Below, piece after piece: positions 37,675-47,797 of a stretch of 64,000 nt of DNA. This stretch comes from Amphirosellinia nigrospora (taxonomy: Eukaryota; Ascomycota; Sordariomycetes; Xylariales; Xylariaceae): NCBI GenBank assembly GCA_004123355.1, contig SCHM01000003.1, forward strand, positions 8,203,058 through 8,267,057, written 5' to 3'. The translations under genes and the position numbers were made by a program. The notes below the pieces were generated by a model that saw only the letters and a list, made by a program, of their open reading frames with translations, made no database searches and was not told the DNA's origin. Within the stretch, counting starts at the first letter, position 1; every line of letters starts with the position of its first letter.

Positions 37675-39409
37675 GTCCAACCAGCCAATCCCAGCAAGTG
37701 GCCATCCATCCATCCATGCCATCACCATCACTGCTACTACCACCACCCACCACCACTAAACTCCTCGGCCTACTGTTGTACCTGCTGTACCTAATCCCAT
37801 CTATACCCATCATACCATCCGCATCCACATCCGCCCCATCCTCCTTTCATCACTTCCTCTACCTACCTCTACTTCTTCATCCTCCCTCATTCCCTCTCAC
37901 CATCTCCTCTCCCCTCATTTCTTTTTGAGAATCATCATCGTCCCTTTTCTCAACCTTCTTTTTTTTGTAGTAGCTGTGTGTCAGTCTGCAACATCAACCG
38001 AGACCATTCGTCCACATCTGTATTCCCGGGTTGATCTCGACGTTTCTTTATCGATACGACGAGAACGAAAACAAGAACAAGAACAAGAAGTGAGAATCGA
38101 GACTAAGAAGTTCAGAAAGAGAAACACGCGCACGGCAGACGCCTCGGAATTCTTCAACGCCGCCCTTTTCTCGTCTTTACACGACCTCGACGGCATACGA
38201 GCCGAGCTTCTGCACCCTCCCTCCCTCCTCATCTGAGATAGCTGCTTTCTGCTGCTTCTGCCCTCCAACGACGCATTCGTGGTCACGTTCAATTTACCTC
38301 GACATTACCTCGGATCCTCTTCATTGAGCGAGACGTCATCATCTGGATAGTCCATCTCAGCAAACACCACCTCTAACCACACCCTCCCTCCTTTCAACGG
38401 TTGTTTACGACGCCAACCTCCTCGCCTGTTCCTCCACCTCTCCCAACGAGGCCTTTCAACTTCGGTACCACTACCCTCCACGTTGTGTTCCCTGCGAACT
38501 GGAAAAGTCTGCATTGCTCCTAGTGTAAGTTTGTTTATAATTAGTTTGCCTGCTTTAGCCTGCATATGAATTAGAATTGCGCGCTTGAGTTTCGGGATTC
38601 GACGTATCTCATGTGGTACAACGGTCATCGATGACGGATTGCGTTACGATAAGCTGGAGCAGCTTTCGGCGCTGCATACCGTCTACTGATATCTCGCCTC
38701 CCTTACATTGCGCTGGACCCTCTATGTGCTACTCAGCATTGGCAGGTCTGGATGGTAAATGAGCTTGGTCTTGTTTATGCGCATGGTGTCAGGGTTCGTC
38801 TCGGGTTGAATTCGACATCGATCGAGTACTTTTCCCGCCGAACAAACTTTTTCGTTCAACTACCCAGTCCAACAATTGTTTTATGTTTACGTCGCCTTAT
38901 TTTCAACAATCAACGTCACAACAGCAACACTAGGAAAAGCTAACTTTGCGCGAACAGGAGATATAATTGCTTCGCGATATTGACTTGTTCCTGGTGACAC
39001 TACCCTTTGCGTCTTGGGTATAAATCATTCTTTCCGACAGACATCTCAACATTGATTGCATCGCATAATAGCGACCTTCGACAGCCTCATCGACAATAGT
39101 TATTCGCTACTGCCAATCTACGACGAACGCGCTCCGCGCCGTCTCCCATTCTGCCTCGCCACCTTTGATCGCATTGTTGATTTTCTGTCAATCGTTGATG
39201 GCTCGAGCATCTCAGTAGGGTTTCCGCGACCTTACCCCCCACCGCACACGCTTCTCTCTTCAGCCTTGGAATTCGCTGCCAGTCGTATTGCTCAACTTTG
39301 TGTGTGTGCATACCTGAGTTGTCACTTCCACGCGCTCGAAGCAGATTTCTCCTCCGACAAAGGTCCCACTCTGATCTTTGACGGAGACCCCCATCCAACA
39401 TCCTCCATC

Positions 39410-40451
39410 ATGCCGGGCGGTGTGTGTGCGGTTCTCGATTACGAGACCGACATGATGTCCGAATACGTCGCCGACATGGCTACTCGAATTGTCATTCCCC
39501 GTACGACCGTGACTCCAGCCTTCCGCAAATTCGTCAACCAGATTCTCACGTCTACCCGCCTCCCCAGCACCACGATTCTGTTGGGCATGAACTACCTTGC
39601 TAAGCACATGAACATGCATAAGCACGCTGGCACATACGACAATGTTAGTGAAGGCGAACTTTGGAAGATGCTCACTGTTGGACTGCTCTTGGGCAGCAAG
39701 TTCCTCGACGACAACACGTTCCAGAACCGTTCTTGGTCCGACGTCAGCGGGATTGCCGTCCCTGAGCTAAACGTGATGGAAGCTAAGTGGCTGCGGGATA
39801 TGGACTGGGTGCTTTACGTCAACCTCGACCGAAGCCATGACTATGATGCTTGGTTGAAGAGCTGGAAACAGTACCAAGACAACAAGCGCCATGTCATCCA
39901 GCAACAGCAGTCTCAAGCCGCTCTTCGCGAGAGACTCACCCCTATCGTTACCTCGATTCACAATGACACGACCAGGCAAGCACATCATCCTCTATCCTAC
40001 GAAGGATGGACCCATGAGGAGATTGCGGAACAGGAACGCATGAAAACGGGCGCGATACTCGGTCGGCCTGTCAAGATGCCATATCGACCTCGCGAAGGAT
40101 CCTGGCCTAGTCGCTACCAGAATACTTGGGCTCAAGCTCCTCTGACTCCCCCCGACTCGGGCTATGGCACCCCGAGTACTTGAACTCGGCTGCCTCGGTG
40201 AACTCGCGTTACAACGAGTGGTTCAGCCAGGCTGTCCAGAATCAAAACTACGGTCGGTATTCTCAGCCCCCGCCTCGCGTCATAATTATTCGGCCTCCAG
40301 AAGTAGCACGCATTTCCACCAATCGTACTTCAATCACTTCGGGCACGGTGGATGGAATGCTGGGGTTGCCGAATGCAATTGCGCAATGTGCGAGCCGATC
40401 GCGCACAACCACTACCTCGGCCATGGCTACAGCCAGCCTGTTATGGGTTAA
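39410..40451 (+). CDS. CLG1/mug80-type cyclin-like protein
   Basis: The ATG at 39410 begins MPGGVCAVLDYETDMMSEYV, a conserved block of filamentous-fungal relatives of yeast Clg1 and fission-yeast mug80. The cyclin box follows: FRKFVNQILTSTRLPSTTI, LGMNYLAKHMN, ELWKMLTVGLLLGSKFLDD, NTFQNRSWSDVSGI, LNVMEAKWLRDMDWVLYVN. After a Gln-rich linker comes LTPPDSGYGTP. The raw frame ends at 40183; the family C-terminus continues in two other frames: YLNSAASVNSRYNEWF, then the Cys-containing VAECNCAMCEPIAHNHYLGHGY to 40451. One added base at the G of 40174 and one in the C run 40267-40271 rejoin it, giving 347 aa and an exact multiple of three. It probably binds a Pho85-like CDK. The N-terminus may extend upstream, since the frame is open to 39056. 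The leader is unusually long and CT-rich. Confidence 0.78.
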
Positions 40452-42788
40452 TGAGGCTGTCTCAGCTCGGCCTGATCGTTTTTCTAGACTGAAATTCGCT
40501 TTGAGTATATGATGTGGAACTCCTCGGCAGCGCGATTGCCATCGCGTGTCTCCGGGTCATGATCTTTTGACTAGCCAGACTCAATTCTGGCGGTTTTACG
40601 AACGTACTACTCCCTTTTCGATTAGATACCCCTTTTGGCAAACTGGCTTCGGAGCGACCAGTGCTTCATGGGATGATTGGACTTTTTGGGACTACCCATT
40701 ATTCCCAAGTCCCTATTCGGCATATTGCGAGCTATTCACGTATCCCGGATATACTCATGGGGTTCATCATTCTTGTGTTGACCGGTTCGTTATCGCCCGC
40801 TGGATTTGCCACTACTCACGAATTTTCTTTCGTATTCATCTTCGGCGTTCATGGTATTCCCCTACGGCCAGGAGTTTTTTGTTTTTTTTGTTCTGTTCCA
40901 CACATAGATTTGGTTGTGTCATCTTGTTCGCATTTCGCAGCGACGGTGGTAAAAATTTTCCGACTTCTCACGGCGTTTAAAAAGAAAAAATAATGAACCA
41001 TCAGAATTGGTCTCGTCGATCAGCCACTCGTTTGATTTCCTTTCCCTCCATGTCAGAGGATAGAATAAAAGCAACCCGAGGACTATATTACACGAAGACT
41101 TTGGGACCACGTCGTTGATTTCCCGTCTTGTCCTCTACCTTCTCCGACACCTCTTCCCGTCTCTAACGAGAACAGCGGGACTCTATTATGATCCTCACCT
41201 TGTTCCTTGATCGGACAAACGAAGCTTGCCTTCGAGCCTGTGGTAGACGGCTGTGCTCAGGATCTGATCTGTTGAGTCATCACCTAGCATCGTGATATCT
41301 CCCGCTTCGGTGGGATGGCACGAAAAGAATGTCTTTATCTTTGTTTTTTTACTGGTCGATTTTCACATGCATTTTTTCGAGGGAACTCGGGGCTAAAATC
41401 GGGGGCTTGGACATTTGGTATTCACCTTCATACGTTTCACCACCATTCGAGTGGGGCCTAAGAGGCTCCGGGTTTTTGCGCGCTACGTGCTATTTTTTTG
41501 TGGCCTAGTGAAGAGCATACCCATCGGATGAACTTTGTCTTTTCTACGTTTAGACCAAAGATAGGGATTTGGGGCGGGGCATCGGGAGCTGGGTTTAATT
41601 TCTGGCGGGCTTCCCCATCTTTTCGAGAGGGGCCCATTTTCTGTTTGGGAGTTTATGCTTCTCTTCTTCACGACTGGCATGATATCCTTGCTCTTATCCT
41701 TTTGCATGTGGTTGCGGGACGTGATGGAGGAGAGGAATTTTTTGGATAAATAGTTGGCAACCTTCGTGTTGCACCTTGTCAGAAGTTACGCAGGGCTCGC
41801 CTAGGCTACGATAGTGGTTCAGCCAGTAGGTGATGTTCTATCCTCGGGATCAATAGATGGGCGGCTCATGTTTGGTGAAGCGCTCCAAGTCGTACATGCT
41901 GGGCGAGGATAGGCCCGATCGGCAATGTCGATACTGTTCATATTATATATACACACACACGCACACAAACACACCTACATGATACCACACTAGACAAAAA
42001 CATGGCCTTTGCCTGGGTCGATTTGTGCCATAGCTGCTTGCCTCGTTCTCGACTTGTGATGATTTGTGATGAACTGGGATTTACGAAATGGTCGGCCTAC
42101 TTAGTATGGAGTGGCCGCTTGTGGTACAAGCTCAACCTGTACCTAGGTAGTCTCATGCCAAGTTATGGGTTTCCCCTTTAGTATATTGTATTTTTCTTAT
42201 TGCGCTTGACTTGGCTGATGGAAGTTCATGATACTTTGATGCATTCATGTATTACACCGAAGTAAGTACCTGAAACATTGTACCAACTTGACTGTTCTGC
42301 CAGCTCCTGTCAGGAGGCTGCAGCTGACAACAGAGGTAGCTTCTATTCCGGTCTCACTTCCATGGGTAGTAGGTCAGTACCTACCTCTGCAACTTCATTC
42401 ATTCATTCATTCATTCCTTCATAGGTCCGAGGGTTCAGTTTCCGATCTGATTGGTATACATCAAGAAGGCTGTACAACTCAGAATTTATATTTTTTGTCT
42501 GGTCTGGTCTGGTTGTTCTGATTACTTAACAGCTTACTTACGTACTTGGTGCCGCTCATCTGCTGGATTCCAGGTTTCGCGGGTCTGGTTCCTCGATACC
42601 TGGGTTGCGGTCGTCGATCGAGATACGGATCTTGGGGAGATAGTGGTACTTTGCGGTCTCGTCACCCTGATTCTGGTCCCGCCACTGGCTGGCTTAGCGT
42701 GGAGGTACGACTCAATCCTCACTCAAGAACGTCGTTCGTTTACTTCCCCTACACATCCCAAGGGGGGAAGGAGAAAAAGAAGAAGAAA
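40452..42788. other. intergenic, cyclin 3' region
   Basis: T-rich downstream sequence. The 40546-40993 frames are open by composition and lack start or domain support. A CA-rich run (41949-41975) and an (ATTC)n run (42394-42416) are present. Nothing else recognised. Confidence 0.55.
42394..42416. repeat. (TTCA)n microsatellite
   Basis: Five tandem ATTC units upstream of the NIP30-like gene. Confidence 0.9.
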
Positions 42789-43914
42789 ATGACCTCCCGC
42801 TTCGTCCCCGGTGGCACCATCGCCGGCGACGTTGCGGAGACGACCCGGGCGACGACGGAGAAGAGCGGAAGCGGTCGGGACAGGAACGCGGCCGAGTGGG
42901 AGGCGGTCCGGAAAGACCTCGACGAGGAGAGGCGCAGGCGTGAGGAGGCGCGCAGGGCGAATGTCGAGGGAGCGGGAGAGGAGCCTCTTTGAGATTTTGC
43001 AGGCTAATAAAGGTTTGTTTCTTTTTTTTTTTTTCTTCTCTCTATGTTTTTTAAAAATATTTCTCTGGGGCTATATTTTTCTGGGGGCTATATTTTTCTT
43101 TTCTTTTTCGGCGTTTGGTTGTTCTATGGGGGTTGCTGTTGATTGTGAACTTTCTTTAATATTTTCTGACTTTCAGTTTTGGGAGGGGCAGGTTTCTCCC
43201 TTCAAATGTTTTGCTTCTGTGATCAGGATTGCTTGCGTGCTATGTGTTTGTTCTTATTTTTTAACTCATGCTTGTATCCCTCTTTTCTTCTGCGATTGCT
43301 AAGTGGCTTGTCTATCTACTTGTTGTATACATCTCTCATCTAATCATGTTCAATTGGCTCCACACTCACTCACTCACTCACTCACTCACTCACATAATGT
43401 TTCCCCTCACACACCCGGCTAACATCCCCCAAGCCGCCAAACAAGCGGCCTTTGAAGAACAGAACCGCATCCGGAACCAGTTCCGCGCGCTCGATGACGA
43501 CGAGATTGACTTCCTGCACGGCGTCAGTGATGGGCGACGGGCCGAGGAGGCGCGCGTGAGGCGCGAGACCGAGGAGGGACTTGCCGGGTTCCGCGAGAAG
43601 CAGCGCGCTACTACCACGACTGCTACTGCTGATGATGGGGATGAAGATAATAGAGGGGAGGACTGGGGGAATCCTGCCCACGGTAGGAAGAGGAAGAGGG
43701 ATAGGGAAAAGGAGAAGGGGGTGTTGAAGGGGGTGAAAAGGAGGACTAGCTCGGGCTCGAAGGAAAAGGGCGAAGATGCGCTCAAGGGTGTTGGGGGAGA
43801 GGAATCTGCTGCGGTGGCTGTCGCTGCTATCCCTCCCCTCAGACTGCGGTGACTGCGAAACCGAAGCCGGCGCTGGGACTTGTTGATTATGGTTCGGATG
43901 AGGATGATGATTAA
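42789..43914 (+). CDS. NIP30/FAM192A N-terminal domain protein
   Basis: Exon 1 (42789-43012) begins MTSRFVPGGTI and runs through EWEAVRKDLDEERRRREEARR to ERSLFEILQANK. After a 421-nt intron, exon 2 (43434-43914) continues AAKQAAFEEQNRIRNQFRAL, DDDEIDFLHGVSD and RRETEEGLAGFREKQR. This is the NIP30 domain, known in human FAM192A/PSME3IP1, a nuclear partner of the PA28-gamma proteasome activator. The C-terminal half is Lys/Arg-rich and disordered, ending in an acidic VDYGSDEDDD tail. Two frame breaks occur: near 42980, just before the ERSLFE block (one extra or two missing bases), and at the CCCC run 43835-43838 (one missing). Corrected length is about 235 aa. It likely acts in the nucleus. The intron is long for this window and carries a (CTCA)n repeat. 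Confidence 0.85.
43363..43393. repeat. (ACTC)n microsatellite inside an intron
   Basis: Seven to eight uninterrupted CACT/CTCA units about 40 bases before the predicted acceptor of the NIP30 intron. Confidence 0.9.
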
Positions 43915-44976
43915 CTGATTGATTGATGATCCTGGACCCGATATTACTTACGCTGGTTGGTAGGTCGATTACTTCACCCACGTTTCCTCACGTAGGTGTC
44001 CAGTTTGAGATAAAACTCGCCCACTTATCACCACCACCTCGAGGCATCGATGGTGATTTAGTTCTTGGATGGGTTAAGATTGGGCCCTTAATACAGAAAT
44101 ATGAACGAAATAGACCGATCGACAACTTCATTCACCTGCTCTCATGCTTGGCCGAAGCTATCTAACTGGCTTCTGTCGTTCGATCTCCCGAGAATCGAGG
44201 TGATGCGATAGATACTAGAGGAATGAAATAAAAAAGCCTCGGTTGCTCAGTCTGGCGGTGATGTAGTTGGCGAGATTCTGCTGCTGGTGAAGCTAGGTGG
44301 TGAAGGGTAGACGTGAGAGGAGGGGGTATTTTTGATGAGTCGCACAGCATGGCGGGCGTTGAGGGTTGGTTTCCTATTCGTTCTTTAACTAGCTATCTAG
44401 AGAAGTTAGATGGCCGGATAAGTTTTTGTTTGTATTCCGCTGGCACGGTTTCGTCTGGTTAGGTATGTAGCCTCAAGGACTCGTCTGCCTCATTCATCTC
44501 ACGCAAAGATGATAATGGTCGGGGTATGAGTAGATTGGTATTTGTTCGTTGGTATACATAAGCTAGCCAGTCATAACACATCATGTTTCCGTTTCATGAG
44601 CTTACACCTAGCTCATGGTACTACGCAACTAGCTAGCCGAGCGATGGGTATGGGGTTCAGTAAATTCGTAAGCCCTTTTGTTGTTATACATGCAATTGGA
44701 GATTTACCGCCTCGAAAAACCTTGACGGGAGGAATGCCGTCCCAGTCTATATACCGTCCCGTCCCTTCTAAAACACCGGACATACCGCATTGACATACAT
44801 ACATACACCGAGACGAGACATCAAGTCCCGTCACCTCGTTGTGAATTAGGTGGACTATTTTGATATGAGTTTCGTGATATTACAAGAGTGACACTCATGC
44901 GGCGGCATTGCAGTCCGTTGCTCTCATGGATTAGATTGAAGTGCGAGTGTTGTGAGTGTATAAGTGTAGAACTCGC
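43915..44976. other. convergent intergenic region
   Basis: Lies between the stops of the NIP30 and TIM54 genes. Several short frames, none with a domain. Nothing recognised. Confidence 0.55.
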
Positions 44977-46337
44977 TCACTCGCTATCGGTGCGAGGAGT
45001 TTGGAATTTCGGGGTGGGCGTCACGGCCCATCGCCATAGACTGCGCAGGCTCCCTTTGATCCAACCCTCGACCTCTTCTTCGGGGACCACGATGGCGCGG
45101 GCGCGGGCCTCGTCTATCGGACTCATCTCGAAGCGACGCATGCGCATGGTGATGCGGGGATCTAGGACGACGGGACTCGTCCAGATCTTCTCGGCTGGCG
45201 GGGACTCTTTCTTCTCACCGTCGTCGTCGCTGTCCTTCTTCGGCTCTTTCCATACTGATTTTGGCCAGTCTTTCTCTTCCCGACGAGCGCGGTCGCCTGC
45301 TCCGAATCCTCCGAGTTCACCTCTTCCCGGTATTCGCGCGACGCAGCTAGGCAGGCGGCAGCCACCTCGCGGCCGATGTCGTCGGCGAGGCGTCGCCGGT
45401 TTAAGAAGCGGCCCATTCGGATGAAGGTGTTGGTGAAGCCGAGGATATGGGGGAATTGTAAGGGTGTGGGGGAGAACTCGGCGGGGATGAACATGGGGAT
45501 GGACGAGGAGGGGTAGTCGGCTGTGTCGTTGTAGGGCGGGGGTTGCGGCGGCCGCTCGGGCTTCTTTTCTTCTGGTTTCTTCTCCTCTGGCTTCTCCTTG
45601 TTGTCTTGGCCTTCTACTGTCGCTTCTGGCGATGCATCTTCTGCCGTGCTCGACTCGACGACGGGTTCTGGTATGATGGGGGGAGCGGGGGCGGTCAGGG
45701 GTCCCAGCCAGCCCTCGTGTAGGCCTCGCACGTATTCCTTCCAGGTGTGTCGACCGATGACGATATCACCCCTCATGCCGGTGTACTCGGGAGTGCGGTT
45801 GCGCCGTCGCACCTCGTTGATGGCCTCGTCCTGGGTCTGAGCACCGGCAGCGGCATCCGGATCGCGGGCCCGTCGTATGCGCTCGGCGACGGCGGCGCGG
45901 ACATCGCCCTCCTTGCGCCCCTGCACGAACTCCCAGTCCAGCCCCGACGCGGCCAGCACGGGCTTGACGTACTCGGTGAAGTGGTCTTGGGCGACACGCA
46001 GGCCGTCGGTGGGCGGGCTCTCGAGGAAGATGGTCAGCTTGCGGGGCATCTCGCTCGGCGACGAGATGGGTTCTTTGGCGAGATGCGACACGGCGCGCGC
46101 CCACCGTGCCGTCGCGCGCTTCTTCCCGCGCTTGTCGTAGATGATGGCGGCCGACAGCGACCCGGCCAGCGTCCAGAAGATCATCCAGTTGCGCGAGGGC
46201 AGCTTCTTCGGTAGGTTGATGCCCATCATCCGTAGTGCTCGGTTCGGTGTGGCCGCTTTATAGGCTGGTTCCGGGGCGGCGGCGGCGGTGGTCGAGGCAG
46301 TGCCCGTCGCCGGAGGGGCAGGTTTCGATTCGGCCAT
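44977..46337 (-). CDS. TIM54: mitochondrial inner membrane translocase subunit TIM54
   Basis: The ATG at 46337 begins an Ala/Pro-rich N-terminus, then ALRMMGINLPKKLPSRNWM and one membrane segment (IFWTLAGSLSAAIIY) with the basic KRGKKRATARW after it. Next come the thioredoxin-fold-like block (RKLTIFLESPPTDGLRVAQD, YVKPVLAASGLDWEFVQGR, IVIGRHTWKEYVRGLHEGWL) and an acidic/Lys linker. Tim54 is part of the TIM22 complex that inserts carrier proteins into the mitochondrial inner membrane. The raw frame stops at 45162 after a basic tail that does not match the family. With one base added at the CCC run 45279-45281 it continues through WTSPVVLDPRITMRMRRFE and VVPEEEVEGWIKGSLR to 44977, 453 aa and an exact multiple of three. 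No intron. Tim54 is essential or near-essential in yeast, so a true null is unlikely. Confidence 0.92.
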
Positions 46338-47059
46338 GTCAAGCCCGGCCTATTTTTTTGAGGCCCGACAGCGATGGATGGTATTAAATTGAGAGCGGTG
46401 CTGGGTGAGGCCGAATAGACACGGTCACGGTTGTATCGTTCTCTGCAAGCCAATAGAGTAGCGCGGAAACGGGGATTCGAGATGCCGGGTGGCGATGGCC
46501 TCACTCGCCTCTTTTTTTGTCGTTGTTCACGAGCAAATTTCTGGAATGGGTTTCTTATCTCGACATCTGGCAGGGTTGTTTGGTTATCGATTAATTGAGG
46601 TGATGTCCATATCTACTTAGTAGGTATCCACTAGCGTTGTGGGCCCGGCCGGAGCTGGAGCGCTGCTGCCGCCAAGACCCGGCCTGGCAAGAGCGAGTTG
46701 TCCTAGTAGTTACATTATATGCTCTCGAACTAAGTGAATTGTTATGGATATATAACTTAACGACCCGGTGAGGTGAGATATTCTTCGGCCGAGGGCTTCG
46801 AAGGTTGTGTCTGTAGAAGGAGAAAAGAATTGAGAAACATCATTGTTCTTCTGGCTAAACTGCAGACTTATGATTTAGTGTGAGATTGGCACTGCCTTTC
46901 TGTTATCTGTATAAGTTTGTAATGTACAGAAGGGTTTTGGGTTTGATGGTTCCAAATATATGTACCTACCTACTAGGTATGTATGCTGACATTTATATAT
47001 ACTACCTATCTCAGGGTAGGTAGTTGGCTCCTCTTTTGTTAGATATTGACGATGAATCA
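46338..47059. other. intergenic / TIM54 promoter
   Basis: Upstream of TIM54 and downstream of the GST-kappa-like gene, which lies on the same strand. Contains short GGTAGGTAG-like runs (46963-47022). No gene seen. Confidence 0.55.
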
Positions 47060-47797
47060 CTATAATTTGGGCTTATCATCTGTCGTCGACGCAGGGAGGA
47101 GCTGTAGAGGACTATAAGGCAGGCCGAGAAACTCATATATCTGCGCAAACCGATCGCTGCCAAAGAAAGGCTCGACCACTCCCGTCGAGTTACGCACCAT
47201 CATCCAAGGCGCACCAAAGCCACCCTGCCTCAGAGCTTCGTCCGTGTTTCTCCGCAACTCCTCTTTGCTTTGCTTCTCTTTGGCAAGGGTCATGATCTCA
47301 TCAACCTCGGTCGTCGAGAACTGCTGTGAATCATCATCGTCCCGGGGCATAGCCAGCAACGCCTCTCGTAACGGTGCTTCCTCTTTGATATTCTGCTGCG
47401 GCGGCGTCCAGAAGCAGCGATACAACCAGCGCCATGCTGCGTTATACACAGTGACCGGATATGTCTTCTTGATAGCCAGCAGCACTCGCAGAGGCAGCTG
47501 TGTCTGCCCGACCCGAAACAGGTTGTTCAGGTCGCCCTCGGGCGGATCTGCCTCACTGACGCCGAAGTCTCGCTTCGAGCGCGGCAGCTCGTATCTCTCG
47601 AGCCAGGCCTGGCGCGCTTTGACCGTCCATATGACCCGGTTCCCGGACCGCTGCTGGAGGTCGGGCAGGTACACTGGGTGGAAGTCGACTGTGACGCCGT
47701 GGGAGTGCAGGGTTTCCAGGTGTGCCAGGAGGTGCGTGAACCCGAAGTAACCGTAGATGGAGTTTAGATCCGTGTAGCAGTCTATGTGGCCGCCCAT
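47060..47797 (-). CDS. GST-kappa / DsbA-like thioredoxin-fold protein
   Basis: An intact intronless frame of 245 aa. The start MGGHIDCYTDLNSIYGYF matches the first beta-strand and active-site loop of the kappa-class glutathione transferases and 2-hydroxychromene-2-carboxylate isomerases, where a Ser after the strand contacts glutathione. The helical insertion follows (VLLAIKKTYPVTVYNAAWRWLYRCFW), then the C-terminal thioredoxin half with ALRQGGFGAPWMMVRN, containing the cis-Pro region (GAPW), and EPFFGSDRF before the last helix, the typical GST-kappa ending. It likely acts as a glutathione-dependent isomerase or transferase, in cytosol, mitochondria or peroxisome. There is no targeting signal at the N-terminus, and the C-terminal residues (KPKL) are only loosely peroxisome-like. 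Substrate unknown. Confidence 0.85.
   Translation of the reverse strand: MGGHIDCYTDLNSIYGYFGFTHLLAHLETLHSHGVTVDFHPVYLPDLQQRSGNRVIWTVKARQAWLERYELPRSKRDFGVSEADPPEGDLNNLFRVGQTQLPLRVLLAIKKTYPVTVYNAAWRWLYRCFWTPPQQNIKEEAPLREALLAMPRDDDDSQQFSTTEVDEIMTLAKEKQSKEELRRNTDEALRQGGFGAPWMMVRNSTGVVEPFFGSDRFAQIYEFLGLPYSPLQLLPASTTDDKPKL

Larger units (their letters stand above)
26401..39409. other. long gene-poor region rich in simple repeats
   Basis: About 13 kb with no frame that shows a recognised domain or a consistent exon series. It carries many TACC/GGTA tetranucleotide runs (28728-28747, 30783-30825, 37365-37380), GAAC, GT, CT and GCA-type microsatellites, and A/T homopolymers (36239-36275). The part from about 37,250 to 39,409 is strongly CT/CCA-rich and looks like a long promoter and leader of the cyclin gene. 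Frames at 28062, 31441, 35809, 36829 and 37411 are low-complexity or chance. Confidence 0.55.

Noticed and set aside
37411-37928. Pro/Ser-rich ORFs on both strands
   Set aside because: They are translations of the CCA/CT tandem repeats, open on both strands, and lack splice or domain support.
26401-39409. Search for retrotransposon or DNA-transposon remains in the gene desert
   Set aside because: No reverse transcriptase, integrase or transposase motifs and no long terminal or inverted repeats were seen by eye.
40546-40993. 144-aa and 110-aa overlapping ORFs downstream of the cyclin gene
   Set aside because: T-rich 3' sequence; the longer starts at GTG, there is no domain, and it directly follows the corrected cyclin stop.
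45747-46214. 155-aa plus-strand ORF opposite TIM54
   Set aside because: Antisense shadow of the GC-rich TIM54 coding sequence.
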